In this document: positions 27,705 to 36,215 of the stretch, in pieces
How the letters are laid out: the number at the start of each line of letters is the position of its first letter
Numbering within the stretch: position 1 is the first letter of the stretch
Source of the DNA: Alloalcanivorax balearicus MACL04
GTDB lineage: Bacteria > Pseudomonadota > Gammaproteobacteria > Pseudomonadales > Alcanivoracaceae
Length of the DNA stretch: 64,000 nt
Assembly (NCBI RefSeq): GCF_025532145.1
Contig: NZ_ARXS01000006.1
Location: 62,001-126,000 of the forward strand
Direction: 5' to 3'
Notes under the pieces: model-generated
The model's input: the letters and a program-made list of their open reading frames with translations, nothing else
Told to the model about the DNA's origin: nothing
The model's database searches: none
Made by a program: the position numbers and the translations under genes

Positions 27705-28844
27705 ATGAAACGCTTGATGATTATGGCTCTGGCCATACTCAGTGGGGTGACTGTGCTCTCCGCCGAGGCGAGAACGTTGCGTTATGCCATTGGCCATCCC
27801 CCCAGTTCTTTCGTCGTGGATGTGGCCAAACAATATGCGGAATCCGTCAGTGAACTGTCCGACGGTGATTTGAAAGTCCGGGTCTTTCCCATGTCGCTTC
27901 TGAACTTTGCCGAGACCTCCGGTGGTCTGCGGGACGGTATGGCGGATATCGGTTTTGTCCTGACGTCTTATTTCCCCGCCGAGTTTCCGCACAGCAATGT
28001 GGCGGTGGAATCATCGATGTTGCTGAGCTTGCTGGGTGACAAGGTGCGCGGCAAGGAAGGCATGGTCTTCATGGGCGCACTCTCCGAGTTCACGTTCTTT
28101 CACTGCCCGGAATGCAATCAGGAATTCGCCAAACAAAATCAGGTGTATACCGGCAGCACCGGTGGTTCCTCCTATGGGTTGGTATGCAACCGGCCAGTGG
28201 AAACTGCCGCGGATCTCAGTGGCATGCGTCTTAGGGTCGGTGCCGCCAACTGGTCCCGCTGGACCGAGGCGGTGGGTGCCTCACCGGTGACCATGTCCGC
28301 CAACGAAATGTACGAAGCATTGAGTCAGGGTGTCGTGGGCTGCATCGTTCTGGCTTCTCCGGAGATCCACAATTTCGGGCTCGCGGATGTGGTGACCGAC
28401 ATCAATATGGATGTGCCGGGCGGTCCCATGCCGGTGGCGGGGACCAATATCAATGCCAACACCTGGAAGTCGCTGTCTCCGCAACAGAGAACGCTGATGC
28501 TGCGTGCCGCCAGTGCTTTCACCGCTGGCATTCCCTGGATCTACCACCAGCACGAAGATCGTATCCTGGCGGAGGCGGAGCAGCGCGGTGTCACGATTCA
28601 TCATGCCGACGAGGATCTGGTGGCAAAAACCAACGCCTTTATCGAGAAGGACATGGATTTCATCGCCACGGACTATCAAAAACGTTACAACGTCAGTCGA
28701 GGTCAGGAGATGATCGCGGATTTCCGCGAACTATTGGAGAAGTGGGCCGGTCTGGTCCAGGACGTGGACAGTGAGCAACAGCTCGTCGACCTGTACTGGA
28801 ATGAGATCTTCTCCAAAGTGGACGTCTCCAAGCACGGCCTCTGA
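27705..28844 (+). CDS. dctP: TRAP transporter substrate-binding protein (DctP type)
   Basis: 379 residues with a signal peptide ending near SAEA (residue 22). The TRAP binding-protein fold is indicated by MRLRVGAANWSRWTEAVGASPV, which includes the conserved arginine that contacts a carboxylate, and by an E-M-Y-E-A-L-S-Q-G segment. Unusual are four cysteines at 134, 137, 161 and 213; the first two form CPEC. It delivers an organic acid to the DctQM permease encoded downstream in the same operon. It shares the cysteine pattern with the second DctP in this window. Confidence 0.9.
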   Translation: MKRLMIMALAILSGVTVLSAEARTLRYAIGHPPSSFVVDVAKQYAESVSELSDGDLKVRVFPMSLLNFAETSGGLRDGMADIGFVLTSYFPAEFPHSNVAVESSMLLSLLGDKVRGKEGMVFMGALSEFTFFHCPECNQEFAKQNQVYTGSTGGSSYGLVCNRPVETAADLSGMRLRVGAANWSRWTEAVGASPVTMSANEMYEALSQGVVGCIVLASPEIHNFGLADVVTDINMDVPGGPMPVAGTNINANTWKSLSPQQRTLMLRAASAFTAGIPWIYHQHEDRILAEAEQRGVTIHHADEDLVAKTNAFIEKDMDFIATDYQKRYNVSRGQEMIADFRELLEKWAGLVQDVDSEQQLVDLYWNEIFSKVDVSKHGL

Positions 28845-28898
28845 TCCGATGCGGGCGGCCTGGCCGCCCGGTCTCCGCCAACCTGACCGGGGTACGTC

Positions 28899-29354
28899 AT
28901 GACTGTGATTACCGAAGAGCTCAAAAACCATGTCGGTGCTGAGCTTCCGCCTTTCGAATTTGAAATTTCCCGCGGTGACCTGAAGAAATACGCCGTGGCT
29001 ACCGGCCAGCGACTCGAGCGCTACCTCAATGGTGACGAGGCGCCGCTGCTTTACTTGTTCGCGGCGATGATGCCGGTGGTGCCGCTGGACCGCCTGTTGC
29101 CGGACGGCCGACAACCGGACAGCGGTCTGATGCCGCCGCTGCCGTTGAACCGCGTAATGGCCGGTGGCAGTGAATATCAACTCCACCGCAAGGTGAATGT
29201 CGGGGATGTGCTGGTTTGTCGGCAGAAATTCGTCGAGGTATTTGAGAAAACCGGAGCCGAGGGGCCATTGCTGTTTCTGGTATTCGAAAACCGATTTGAA
29301 ACTCGTGATGGCGAACCAGTGGTCACGGAACGTCTGACCCGGATCGCGAGGTAG
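28899..29354 (+). CDS. FAS1-like (MaoC N-type) dehydratase half
   Basis: 151 residues, a single hotdog domain of the MaoC N-terminal/FAS1-like type. It contains PPFEFEISRGDLKKYAVATG, PPLPLNRVMAGGSEYQLHRKVNVGDVL and a closing VVTERLTRIAR. Alone this half usually lacks the catalytic dyad and pairs with a MaoC half. The partner is the next gene, two bases downstream. Together they resemble a split form of two-hotdog hydratases such as mesaconyl-C4-CoA hydratase. The acyl-CoA substrate is unknown. Confidence 0.82.
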   Translation: MTVITEELKNHVGAELPPFEFEISRGDLKKYAVATGQRLERYLNGDEAPLLYLFAAMMPVVPLDRLLPDGRQPDSGLMPPLPLNRVMAGGSEYQLHRKVNVGDVLVCRQKFVEVFEKTGAEGPLLFLVFENRFETRDGEPVVTERLTRIAR

Positions 29355-29356
29355 CA

Positions 29357-29770
29357 GTGATGATGAAAAAGCGTATTGAAGCTGGCGAGAAACTTACGGG
29401 ACGGACCTGGCGTGCGGATACCGTTCAGCTGTTCTTGTACAACGCCGCCATCTGGAATCCTCACCGCATCCACTATGATCTGCCCTACACCCAGGAAGCC
29501 GAAGGGCATCCGCAATTGTTGATCGATGGCCCACTTCAAGGTGACTGGTTGACGCAGATGGTCTACGAATGGTTGGGCGAAAACGGGACTCTGACGGCAT
29601 TCAGCTACAGCAATCGTCGTGCGGCCTATGTAGGTGACGTGCTGAGCACCGTGGGCGAAGTGACCGCCGTTGATGGAGACACCGTTACCCTGGATCTCAG
29701 GATCACCAATCAGCGTGGGGAAGCCACCACCGTGGGCAATGCCACCGTGGTCATCGAATCCGGCCATTAA
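29357..29770 (+). CDS. MaoC-like acyl-CoA hydratase half
   Basis: 137 residues (GTG or one of the next two ATG codons as start). The catalytic hotdog motif is NPHRIHYDLPYTQEAEGHPQ followed by LLIDGPLQGDWL. This is the pattern of the C-terminal half of mesaconyl-C4-CoA hydratase/HTD2-type enzymes. It should add or remove water on a short branched acyl-CoA, with the preceding gene product as structural partner. HMG-CoA and 3-methylglutaconyl-CoA are attractive but unproven substrates, given the reductase in the same operon. Confidence 0.84.
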   Translation: MMMKKRIEAGEKLTGRTWRADTVQLFLYNAAIWNPHRIHYDLPYTQEAEGHPQLLIDGPLQGDWLTQMVYEWLGENGTLTAFSYSNRRAAYVGDVLSTVGEVTAVDGDTVTLDLRITNQRGEATTVGNATVVIESGH

Positions 29771-29819
29771 AAGTTATCGCCGATTTTCACTTCGCACTCC
29801 CGGTTCTCGAGGAAAGACT

Positions 29820-30395
29820 ATGTATCGGTTGGGGCGTTACCTTTCCCGGGTAACGGATATAACGACGCTGGTGGGCGGGCTTGCCATTGCCTTGATGATG
29901 ATCCACATCAGCCTGGACGTGGTGTTGCGTTATCTGTTTTCAACACCAATACCTGGCACCATCACCTACGTGTCCAACTACTACATGATCATCGCTGCCT
30001 TTCTGCCTTTGGCTTACGCGGAAAAGCTGGGCGCCCACATCAGCGTGGAGGTGGTTACCGAACGTCTGCCACAACGGATCCAGTTCCATCTGGCCCATTG
30101 GCTGATCCTGCTGTCCGCGATCATCCTCGCCTTCATGGCAGTGAAAACGGGGCTGGAAGCCGTGACCCGCTATGAAATGGGGGCCGCACTGGTGGAAGGC
30201 GGCACCTCCATCATCATCTGGCCGGGCTACTTTGTGCTGCCCATTGGGCTGGGGCTTATGGTTCTGATGCTGGTCTACAAGTTCGTGGTCTATGTCACGG
30301 GCGGCGAATCGGGGCTGGTCTCGTCCGGACAACAGCAGGGAGCTGGTGAAGTGCCGCGGCCGAATGCTACCCGCGCCACCGGAGAATCGGCATGA
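29820..30395 (+). CDS. dctQ: TRAP transporter small permease (DctQ type)
   Basis: 191 residues from ATG 29820, after a GAGGAAAG site. Four membrane helices are visible, with family features SLDVVLRYLFSTPIPGTITYVSNYYM and KLGAHISVEVVTERL. The C-terminal 25 residues are a soluble Gly/Gln-rich tail. It pairs with DctM to form the membrane part of the transporter. The end overlaps the start of dctM (ATGA). Confidence 0.92.
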   Translation: MYRLGRYLSRVTDITTLVGGLAIALMMIHISLDVVLRYLFSTPIPGTITYVSNYYMIIAAFLPLAYAEKLGAHISVEVVTERLPQRIQFHLAHWLILLSAIILAFMAVKTGLEAVTRYEMGAALVEGGTSIIIWPGYFVLPIGLGLMVLMLVYKFVVYVTGGESGLVSSGQQQGAGEVPRPNATRATGESA

Positions 30396-31699
30396 CCGAA
30401 GTCCAGATCGGCCTCGGTGGTTTGGTGGTGCTGTTCGCGCTGATTGCCTTGCGCATGCCGGTGGGCATTGCGCTTATCGGAGTCTCGTTCGGCGGGCTGT
30501 GGTATTTGATGGGTTGGGGAATTGCCTGGGGATCGTTGGGGCTCATCCCTTACCAATTCTCCGCCAACTGGGTGCTCAGTTCGGTACCCATGTTTCTATT
30601 GCTTGGCTACGTTTGCTTCCATGCCCAACTGACTCAGGGATTGTTCAGGGCTGCGCGCCTTTGGTTATCCTCGGTGCCGGGCGGGCTGGCGGTGGCCTCG
30701 ATTTTCGGCACCACCGGTTTCGCCGCGGTGTGTGGTTCCTCCGTGGCCTGCTCCGCCGCCATGGGGCGCGTTGCCGTGCCGGAGATGATTGACCAAAAAT
30801 ACAATCCGGGGCTGGCGACCAGCACCGTTTCCATCGCCGGCACCGTCGGTGCCCTGCTGCCGCCGTCCATCATCATGATCCTTTACGGCATCATCGCGCA
30901 GCAATCGATCAGCAAGCTGTTTCTGGGCGGGATCGCCGCCGGCCTGATTACCGTGGCGGGTTACATCGCGGTGGTGATGATACGGGTGAAGCTGGATCCG
31001 TCGCTGGCGCCGCGTACCGATTCGCGCGTGTCACTGAAAGAGAAAGTGGCGGCGCTGTGGGATATCTGGCCGATCCTGCTGATCATGATGGGCATCTTCG
31101 GCGGCATGTTCGCCGGATTGTTCACGCCCACGGAGGCCGGTGCGGTAGGCGCCGCGCTGTCCTGTGTTGTGGCGCTGTGCAAACGCACCCTGACCTGGAG
31201 CCGGTTTCGCGCGGCGATACAGGAAACCCTGCTGACCACCGGCACCCTGCTGATCATCGCCATGGGCGCCAGTTTGCTGACGCGCTTCTTGTCCTTATCC
31301 GGCGCCGGTGATTACCTGTCCTCGCTGGTACTGAACGCCGGCGCCGATACCGTGGCGATCCTGCTGATCATCGTCTGCGTTTATCTGTTGCTGGGCATGT
31401 TTCTGGAACCCATCGGCGCCATGCTGCTGACCCTGCCCATCGTCCTGCCGATCATCGACAGCGCCGGCCTCAGCCTGATCTGGTTCGGTGTGGTACTGAC
31501 CAAACTGCTGGAAGTGGGCATGGTGACACCGCCGGTGGGCATGAATATCTTCGTGATAAAGAGCGTGGTCGGTGACCTGGTATCCACCAGCGCCATCTTC
31601 AAGGGCGTGTTCTGGTTCCTGATGATGGACGCCCTGGTGCTGTTGCTGTTGATGGGCGTGCCGGATCTGATTCTGTTCCTGCCTGAAAGGTTTGGTTGA
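30392..31699 (+). CDS. dctM: TRAP transporter large permease (DctM type)
   Basis: 435 residues, about twelve hydrophobic helices. Typical DctM segments are FAAVCGSSVACSAAMGRVAVPEMIDQKYNPGLA, GTVGALLPPSIIMILYGI, and LGMFLEPIGAMLLTLPIVLPII. It is the Na+-coupled channel subunit of the TRAP system. It overlaps dctQ by four bases and closes the operon. Confidence 0.95.
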   Translation: MTEVQIGLGGLVVLFALIALRMPVGIALIGVSFGGLWYLMGWGIAWGSLGLIPYQFSANWVLSSVPMFLLLGYVCFHAQLTQGLFRAARLWLSSVPGGLAVASIFGTTGFAAVCGSSVACSAAMGRVAVPEMIDQKYNPGLATSTVSIAGTVGALLPPSIIMILYGIIAQQSISKLFLGGIAAGLITVAGYIAVVMIRVKLDPSLAPRTDSRVSLKEKVAALWDIWPILLIMMGIFGGMFAGLFTPTEAGAVGAALSCVVALCKRTLTWSRFRAAIQETLLTTGTLLIIAMGASLLTRFLSLSGAGDYLSSLVLNAGADTVAILLIIVCVYLLLGMFLEPIGAMLLTLPIVLPIIDSAGLSLIWFGVVLTKLLEVGMVTPPVGMNIFVIKSVVGDLVSTSAIFKGVFWFLMMDALVLLLLMGVPDLILFLPERFG

Positions 31700-31724
31700 G
31701 CGGTATTGCCCGCAGTCCAATGAG

Positions 31725-31797
31725 GTCTATTTTGGCTATTATGGTATCTATTTATGCTTGTTTTGGTCATAATTAGACATCCTGGTGTCTGTTTTGG
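31725..31797 (+). promoter_or_regulatory. Putative operator region of hipB
   Basis: Three copies of a GNNTNTTTTGG-like word occur at about 31725-31735, 31756-31766 and 31787-31797. AGACA-TCCTGG-TGTCT (31775-31790) is an inverted repeat 14 bp before the hipB start. HipB-type repressors bind such dyads in their own promoter. Confidence 0.4.
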
Positions 31798-31803
31798 TGT
31801 GAG

Positions 31804-32091
31804 ATGACCTCTCTTCTTGATGACATTGATGTGCAGCGAGCGTTTGCTGCTCATCTGCGGCGTTTGCGCAAGCAGGCCAGGCTGTCCCGTGATGCCCTGG
31901 CCGAGCGTAGTGGGGTGCCGGCATCCACCATCAAGAAGTTTGAACTCACCGGACAGATCTCGTTCCGGCAACTGTTGCTTCTCTGGCAGAGCCTGGATGA
32001 TCTGCGCCGTCTGTATGCGTTAACCCGTCATTCCCCTGGGGAAGCTGAGATGCCCTCCAGCATTGATGAAGTATTGAACAGTGAGCTTTAA
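31804..32091 (+). CDS. hipB: HipB-like XRE antitoxin/repressor
   Basis: 95 residues. A helix-turn-helix of the XRE type covers about residues 13-65 (FAAHLRRLRKQARLSRDALAERSGVPASTIKKFE). It overlaps the start of a hipA remnant by 11 bp, the normal arrangement of hipBA toxin-antitoxin modules. HipB binds DNA and neutralises the HipA kinase. Since hipA is broken here, the protein may now be an orphan repressor. Confidence 0.75.
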   Translation: MTSLLDDIDVQRAFAAHLRRLRKQARLSRDALAERSGVPASTIKKFELTGQISFRQLLLLWQSLDDLRRLYALTRHSPGEAEMPSSIDEVLNSEL

Positions 32092-32557
32092 GCCAGTTCG
32101 CAAGCTGACGGTAACGCGTACGTTGCAACTCCTGTCCCCCGATGCACCTGATCGCTGTTACACGGTTGCACAAACCGGGGATGAGGCCTGGCTGGTCAGA
32201 TTTACATCGCGCAACCTGCCGTTGGGCCATGAGGAAGGACTTTGTGAAGCCGCTTATCTGCATCTGGCCGGAAAACTGGGGCCGCAGCCGCAGTGGCGGC
32301 TGTTCGATCCACCGAACCAGAGCGGAGCCTGCGGCTGGTTTGGGATGAAACGGTTTGACTGGGTGAGTCACCCGCAAAAGGCGGGCCATATTCAACCAGT
32401 TCACCTGCAATCAGGATGATCACAGTAAGAACTGGGCTTTTCTCAAGACGATGCTGGCGAGTGGGCGCTGGCGTCTTTCTATGACGTGACCTTCAGCCCT
32501 CATCCATTCCAGGAGCACGCCACCGCCTATGCCGGTTATGGATGTGCGGGGCGATAG
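32081..32557 (+). pseudogene. hipA: Decayed hipA toxin gene
   Basis: The first frame (32081-32419) reads WLVRFTS, EAAYLHLAGKLG and FGMKRFDW, like the front of the HipA kinase domain, and then stops. The HipA catalytic segment continues in another frame as FNQFTCNQDDHSKNWAFL (about 32388-32442). A second frame shift gives DDAGEWALASFYDVTFSPHP up to a stop at 32557. Roughly a hundred codons between RFDW and the DDH motif are missing, as is the C-terminal end. The gene is therefore truncated, internally deleted and frameshifted. A functional toxin is not expected. Confidence 0.8.
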
Positions 32558-32689
32558 TTCTCAGGCAACCGATGCAAGGGGGCTCATACGCCTTCGTTAT
32601 GGCGGGTAACCGAGGGCCATATTGGCACTATGACTTCCCGGGTTTAGACTGTTCCTGGTTCCCCTTGATGCCCTGAGAAATATCTAATT

Positions 32690-33832
32690 ATGGCAACCAC
32701 TTACGCCAAAATTAATCCGGATATCCTGGGCTGGGCTCGCGAACGGGCCCAGCTCAGCATATCCGTGTTGGCCGGCAAGCTCGGGGTAAACGAGAAGAAA
32801 GTAGAGGCCTGGGAAAGTGGGGAAAAGCGACTCACCTTCCGTCAGGCTCAGCAGTATGCGGCCAAGACCCACGTCCCGTTTGGATATTTGTACCTGAAGC
32901 GTCCGCCGGTTGAAGAGCTCCCGCTGCCAGACCTTCGAACGGTTGGTAGTCAAAGGCCGGTCAGGCCTTCCGCGGAACTGATCGAAATGGTGCGAATCGT
33001 CTTGCGCCGACAGGAGTGGTACGCGGAATACCTCCGGGATCAAGGGGCGGAGCGGAACGAGCGGGTTGGCCATTTCACGACCCAGTCCGGGGTGCGGGCT
33101 GTGGTTGAGGACATGCGGGGGGCCTTGCAGGTACCGCCGCTCCAGACTCGGGGCACTTGGGAAGACTATCTCAGGCTACTGGTCCAGAGGATTGAGGAGG
33201 CCGGTGTCCTCGTTATGCGAGAAAGTTTCGTTGGCCATCATACGCGACCATTGTCCGTACAAGAGTTCCGGGGGTTTGCGATCGCCGATCCCCTGGCCCC
33301 GGTGATTTTCATCAACCAGGCCGACGCACCCAAAGCCCGGCTGTTTACCCTCATCCACGAACTGGCCCATGTCTGGATCGGCCAGACCGGCATATCCGAC
33401 GCCAGCCCTGCTGCTGAGCGCCGCGAAGAGGTATTCTGCAACGCCGTGGCGGCGGAATTTCTAGTGCCGGCGGAAGAGTTCGAGCGGCAATGGCGGGATC
33501 TGGATAACTGGCGCGAAAACCTACCTGACCTCGAGGCGCACTTCCGCGTCAGCACCTGGGTGTTGGCACGTCGCGCCCTGACGCTGAACAAGATCAGTGC
33601 CGATGAGTATCATCGCTATGTTCGAGAACTCCAGGAGGAGTACCGAAACAGGGAAAAAGAAAGTATCCCGATAAGTTACTACCAGGGGCGGAAGGGTAAG
33701 ATCAGCCAGACTTTCTCCAAGGCTCTGTTGAGCGAGGCCTTGAGCGGTCGGGTGCTGCTGCGTGATGCCGCACGGCTATTGGGTTTGAAGCCCTCTCAAT
33801 TAGCGAAGTATGCGAGGGAATTGGGGGTTTAA
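32690..33832 (+). CDS. XRE plus ImmA/IrrE metalloprotease-type regulator
   Basis: 380 residues. An XRE helix-turn-helix lies at about residues 12-65 (LAGKLGVNEKKVEAWESGEKRLTF). It is followed by an ImmA/IrrE-like domain with the zinc-protease motif HELAH at residue 223 and NAVAAEFLVP further on. Such proteins act as antitoxin or repressor-cleaving regulators. The stop overlaps the start of a PIN-type gene (TAATG), indicating a two-gene module. No gene is visible in 32558-32689. Confidence 0.88.
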   Translation: MATTYAKINPDILGWARERAQLSISVLAGKLGVNEKKVEAWESGEKRLTFRQAQQYAAKTHVPFGYLYLKRPPVEELPLPDLRTVGSQRPVRPSAELIEMVRIVLRRQEWYAEYLRDQGAERNERVGHFTTQSGVRAVVEDMRGALQVPPLQTRGTWEDYLRLLVQRIEEAGVLVMRESFVGHHTRPLSVQEFRGFAIADPLAPVIFINQADAPKARLFTLIHELAHVWIGQTGISDASPAAERREEVFCNAVAAEFLVPAEEFERQWRDLDNWRENLPDLEAHFRVSTWVLARRALTLNKISADEYHRYVRELQEEYRNREKESIPISYYQGRKGKISQTFSKALLSEALSGRVLLRDAARLLGLKPSQLAKYARELGV

Positions 33833-34329
33833 TGTATCTGCTGGATGCGAATACCTATATTCAGGCCAAGAACCTGCATTACCAAATGAGCTTCTGTCCG
33901 GCGTATTGGCATTGGTTGGACGAGCAATTTGAAGCCGGCCAGTTAGCCAGTATCAGCTCGGTCTACCACGAGTTGACTGTGCAGAACGATGAATTAACTG
34001 AGTGGGTAAAGATGAGAAAGGCGCACTTTCTGCCTGTCTCTTCGGAAGACATCCAGGATCAGTTCGGGAGTGTTGCGGAATACGTCTCTGGTCTGGAGGA
34101 TAAAAAGGCGGAGCATATCGCGGACTTTCTGGGAAATGCTGACCCTTGGTTGGTGGCAACCGCTTGTGCCAGGGACGCCACGGTGGTTACTCACGAGGCG
34201 CCTGTTCCGGACAACAGCAGCAAAGTAAAGATTCCCAATGTGTGCCGCGCATTCGATGTCCCCTACATCACTACCTATGAACTCTTGAATACGCTCGATG
34301 CTCAGTTCGTTCTAGGTAGGAGTTCCTAG
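33832..34329 (+). CDS. DUF4411 PIN-like putative toxin
   Basis: 165 residues. The N-terminal MYLLDANTYIQAKN and later ADPWLVATACARDATVVTHE carry the acidic residues expected for a PIN-type nuclease. The protein fits DUF4411. Its start overlaps the stop of the XRE/ImmA gene, a known toxin-antitoxin style pairing. RNase activity is inferred from the fold and not demonstrated for this protein. Confidence 0.8.
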   Translation: MYLLDANTYIQAKNLHYQMSFCPAYWHWLDEQFEAGQLASISSVYHELTVQNDELTEWVKMRKAHFLPVSSEDIQDQFGSVAEYVSGLEDKKAEHIADFLGNADPWLVATACARDATVVTHEAPVPDNSSKVKIPNVCRAFDVPYITTYELLNTLDAQFVLGRSS

Positions 34330-34350
34330 CCGGTCAGGTGCCTGCGGACT

Positions 34351-35214
34351 TTACTCAATATTCTGGATCTGCTCCCGCATCTGCTCGATCAGAACCTTGA
34401 GCTCGACGGCGGCGGTGGTGGTTTCGGCGTCGATGGACTTTGACGCCAGGGTGTTGGCTTCGCGGTTGAGTTCCTGCATCAGGAAATCCAGACGGCGGCC
34501 CGCCTGGCCACCCTTCTCCACCACCCGGCGGACTTCCTTCACATGGGCCTCCAGGCGGTCCAGTTCCTCGTCCACATCCATTTTCTGGGCGGCCAGCACC
34601 ACTTCCTGTTCCAGGCGGTCGTTGTCAGCGGTTTCCAGCACGTCCTCGACCCGTTGTCGCAGCCGCTCGCGCAGGTGGTCGCGGATGCGGGGCAGGGCCG
34701 CGCGGACGATGACGACCTGCTCGCCGATCAGTGTCAGACGGTCAAGCACCAGTTTGGCCAGCTGTTCCCCTTCCCGTTCGCGGGTGGCCAGGAGGCTGTC
34801 CAGGGCTTCGTCGAGCAACGCCACGGCTTTGCTTTGCAGGGCTTCCGGGTCGGCCCTGGTGGTTTTCAACACGCCGGGGAAGCGCAGTACTTCCAAGGGG
34901 TCGATTTGCCCGGGGTGCATGACCAGATCGCCTACCCGGCGGGCTGCTTCGGAGATCCGTTTCACCAGCGCTTCATTGAGCTCCAGATTGGGATCCGCTT
35001 CGTCTTCCTGGTAACGCAGGGTAACGTCGAGTTTGCCCCGGGACAGACGATTACGGCAGCGCTCACGTACCGCGCCCTCCAGAGTGCGCAGGGTTTCGGG
35101 CAGGCGTGGAGAGATTTCCAGGTAGCGGTGGTTTACCGAGCGGATTTCCCAGGCGAGATCGACGCCGTCGAGGTGCCCATCAGTGCGGGCGAAAGCGGTC
35201 ATGCTGCGGATCAT
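34351..35214 (-). CDS. yicC: YicC-family endoribonuclease-like protein
   Basis: 287 residues, full length. It begins MIRSMTAFARTDGHLDGVDLAWEIRSVNHRYLEI and ends in the conserved KVLIEQMREQIQNIE. The central MDVDEELDRLEAHVKEV is the DUF1732 part. YicC proteins have been linked to RNA turnover. It is divergent from rph, as in relatives, but its usual other neighbour gmk has been displaced by the accessory block. Confidence 0.95.
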   Translation of the reverse strand: MIRSMTAFARTDGHLDGVDLAWEIRSVNHRYLEISPRLPETLRTLEGAVRERCRNRLSRGKLDVTLRYQEDEADPNLELNEALVKRISEAARRVGDLVMHPGQIDPLEVLRFPGVLKTTRADPEALQSKAVALLDEALDSLLATREREGEQLAKLVLDRLTLIGEQVVIVRAALPRIRDHLRERLRQRVEDVLETADNDRLEQEVVLAAQKMDVDEELDRLEAHVKEVRRVVEKGGQAGRRLDFLMQELNREANTLASKSIDAETTTAAVELKVLIEQMREQIQNIE

Positions 35215-35280
35215 ACGGGGGCCTCGGCTATTGCGTGTGCGGTCAGTGTACCATTGCTGTTCGATAGTTGTGGGCCAGCG

Positions 35281-35370
35281 ACGAAGCTACTGTAGGAGCC
35301 GGCCCCGCTGGCGAAAGGGGCTGCACCCTCAGGGATTCGCCAGCAAGGCTGGCTCCCACAGCGGCCTTGT
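35281..35370. repeat. REP-type inverted repeat, hybrid copy 5
   Basis: Outer arms match the other REPs, but the two inner palindromes differ: GCCGGCCCCGCTGGC on the left and CCAGCAAGGCTGG on the right. It lies in the divergent yicC-rph gap (35215-35486). A TACAAT at 35441-35446 there may be the rph -10 element. Confidence 0.75.
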
Positions 35371-35486
35371 AGCGATCTCCCTCGCAGCGCGATCCGGGCC
35401 GATCGACCGTGACGCCTCGCAATGGGTCCGGCGGGTTCGTTACAATGGGGGTCTCCCATACCATTATCAGAACCTAAGGAGCTACC

Positions 35487-36203
35487 ATGCGTCCCTCCGG
35501 CCGCGCGCCCGACCAAATGCGTGAAGTGTCTTTTACGCGCCATTACACCAAGCATGCCGAGGGTAGCGTCCTGGTGGCGTTCGGTGATACCCAGGTGCTC
35601 TGCACCGCCTCCGTGGAAGACGGCGTCCCGCGCTTCCTCAAAGGCAAGGGCCAGGGCTGGATCACTGCTGAGTACGGCATGTTGCCCCGCGCCACCCACA
35701 CCCGCTCCGGCCGGGAGGCAGCCCGCGGCAAGCAGGGCGGGCGTACCCTGGAAATCCAGCGCCTGATCGGCCGCTCCCTGCGCGCCGCCGTGGATCTGCG
35801 CAAGCTGGGCGAAAATACCGTCTATCTGGACTGCGATGTGCTGCAGGCTGACGGCGGCACCCGCACCGCTTCCATCTCCGGGGCCTGCGTCGCGCTTGTG
35901 GACGCCTTCTCGGTTTTGCTGGAAAGGAAGCGCATAAAGGAAGATCCCTTGAACGGGTTGATTGCGTCCGTATCCGTGGGCATGTACAACAATGAGCCGG
36001 TGCTGGATCTGGACTATCCGGAGGATTCCAACGCCGATACCGATATGAACGTGGTGATGACCCAGCATGGGGGCTTCGTGGAGATTCAGGGGACCGCGGA
36101 GGGGGTGCCGTTCACCCGTGAACAGTCCGATACCCTGTTGGGCCTGGCGGAGAAGGGCATTCAGGACATCGTGCGCAAGCAGCAGGAGGCCCTGGGCTGG
36201 TAA
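35487..36203 (+). CDS. rph: Ribonuclease PH
   Basis: 238 residues, full length. Family motifs are [47 protein letters not shown] and [35 protein letters not shown]. It trims tRNA 3' ends phosphorolytically. In E. coli, rph and pyrE are co-transcribed; here pyrE begins 12 bp after rph, so the same operon is likely. AAGGAG site 7 bp before the ATG. Confidence 0.97.
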   Translation: MRPSGRAPDQMREVSFTRHYTKHAEGSVLVAFGDTQVLCTASVEDGVPRFLKGKGQGWITAEYGMLPRATHTRSGREAARGKQGGRTLEIQRLIGRSLRAAVDLRKLGENTVYLDCDVLQADGGTRTASISGACVALVDAFSVLLERKRIKEDPLNGLIASVSVGMYNNEPVLDLDYPEDSNADTDMNVVMTQHGGFVEIQGTAEGVPFTREQSDTLLGLAEKGIQDIVRKQQEALGW

Positions 36204-36215
36204 GCGCCTGGTGAC

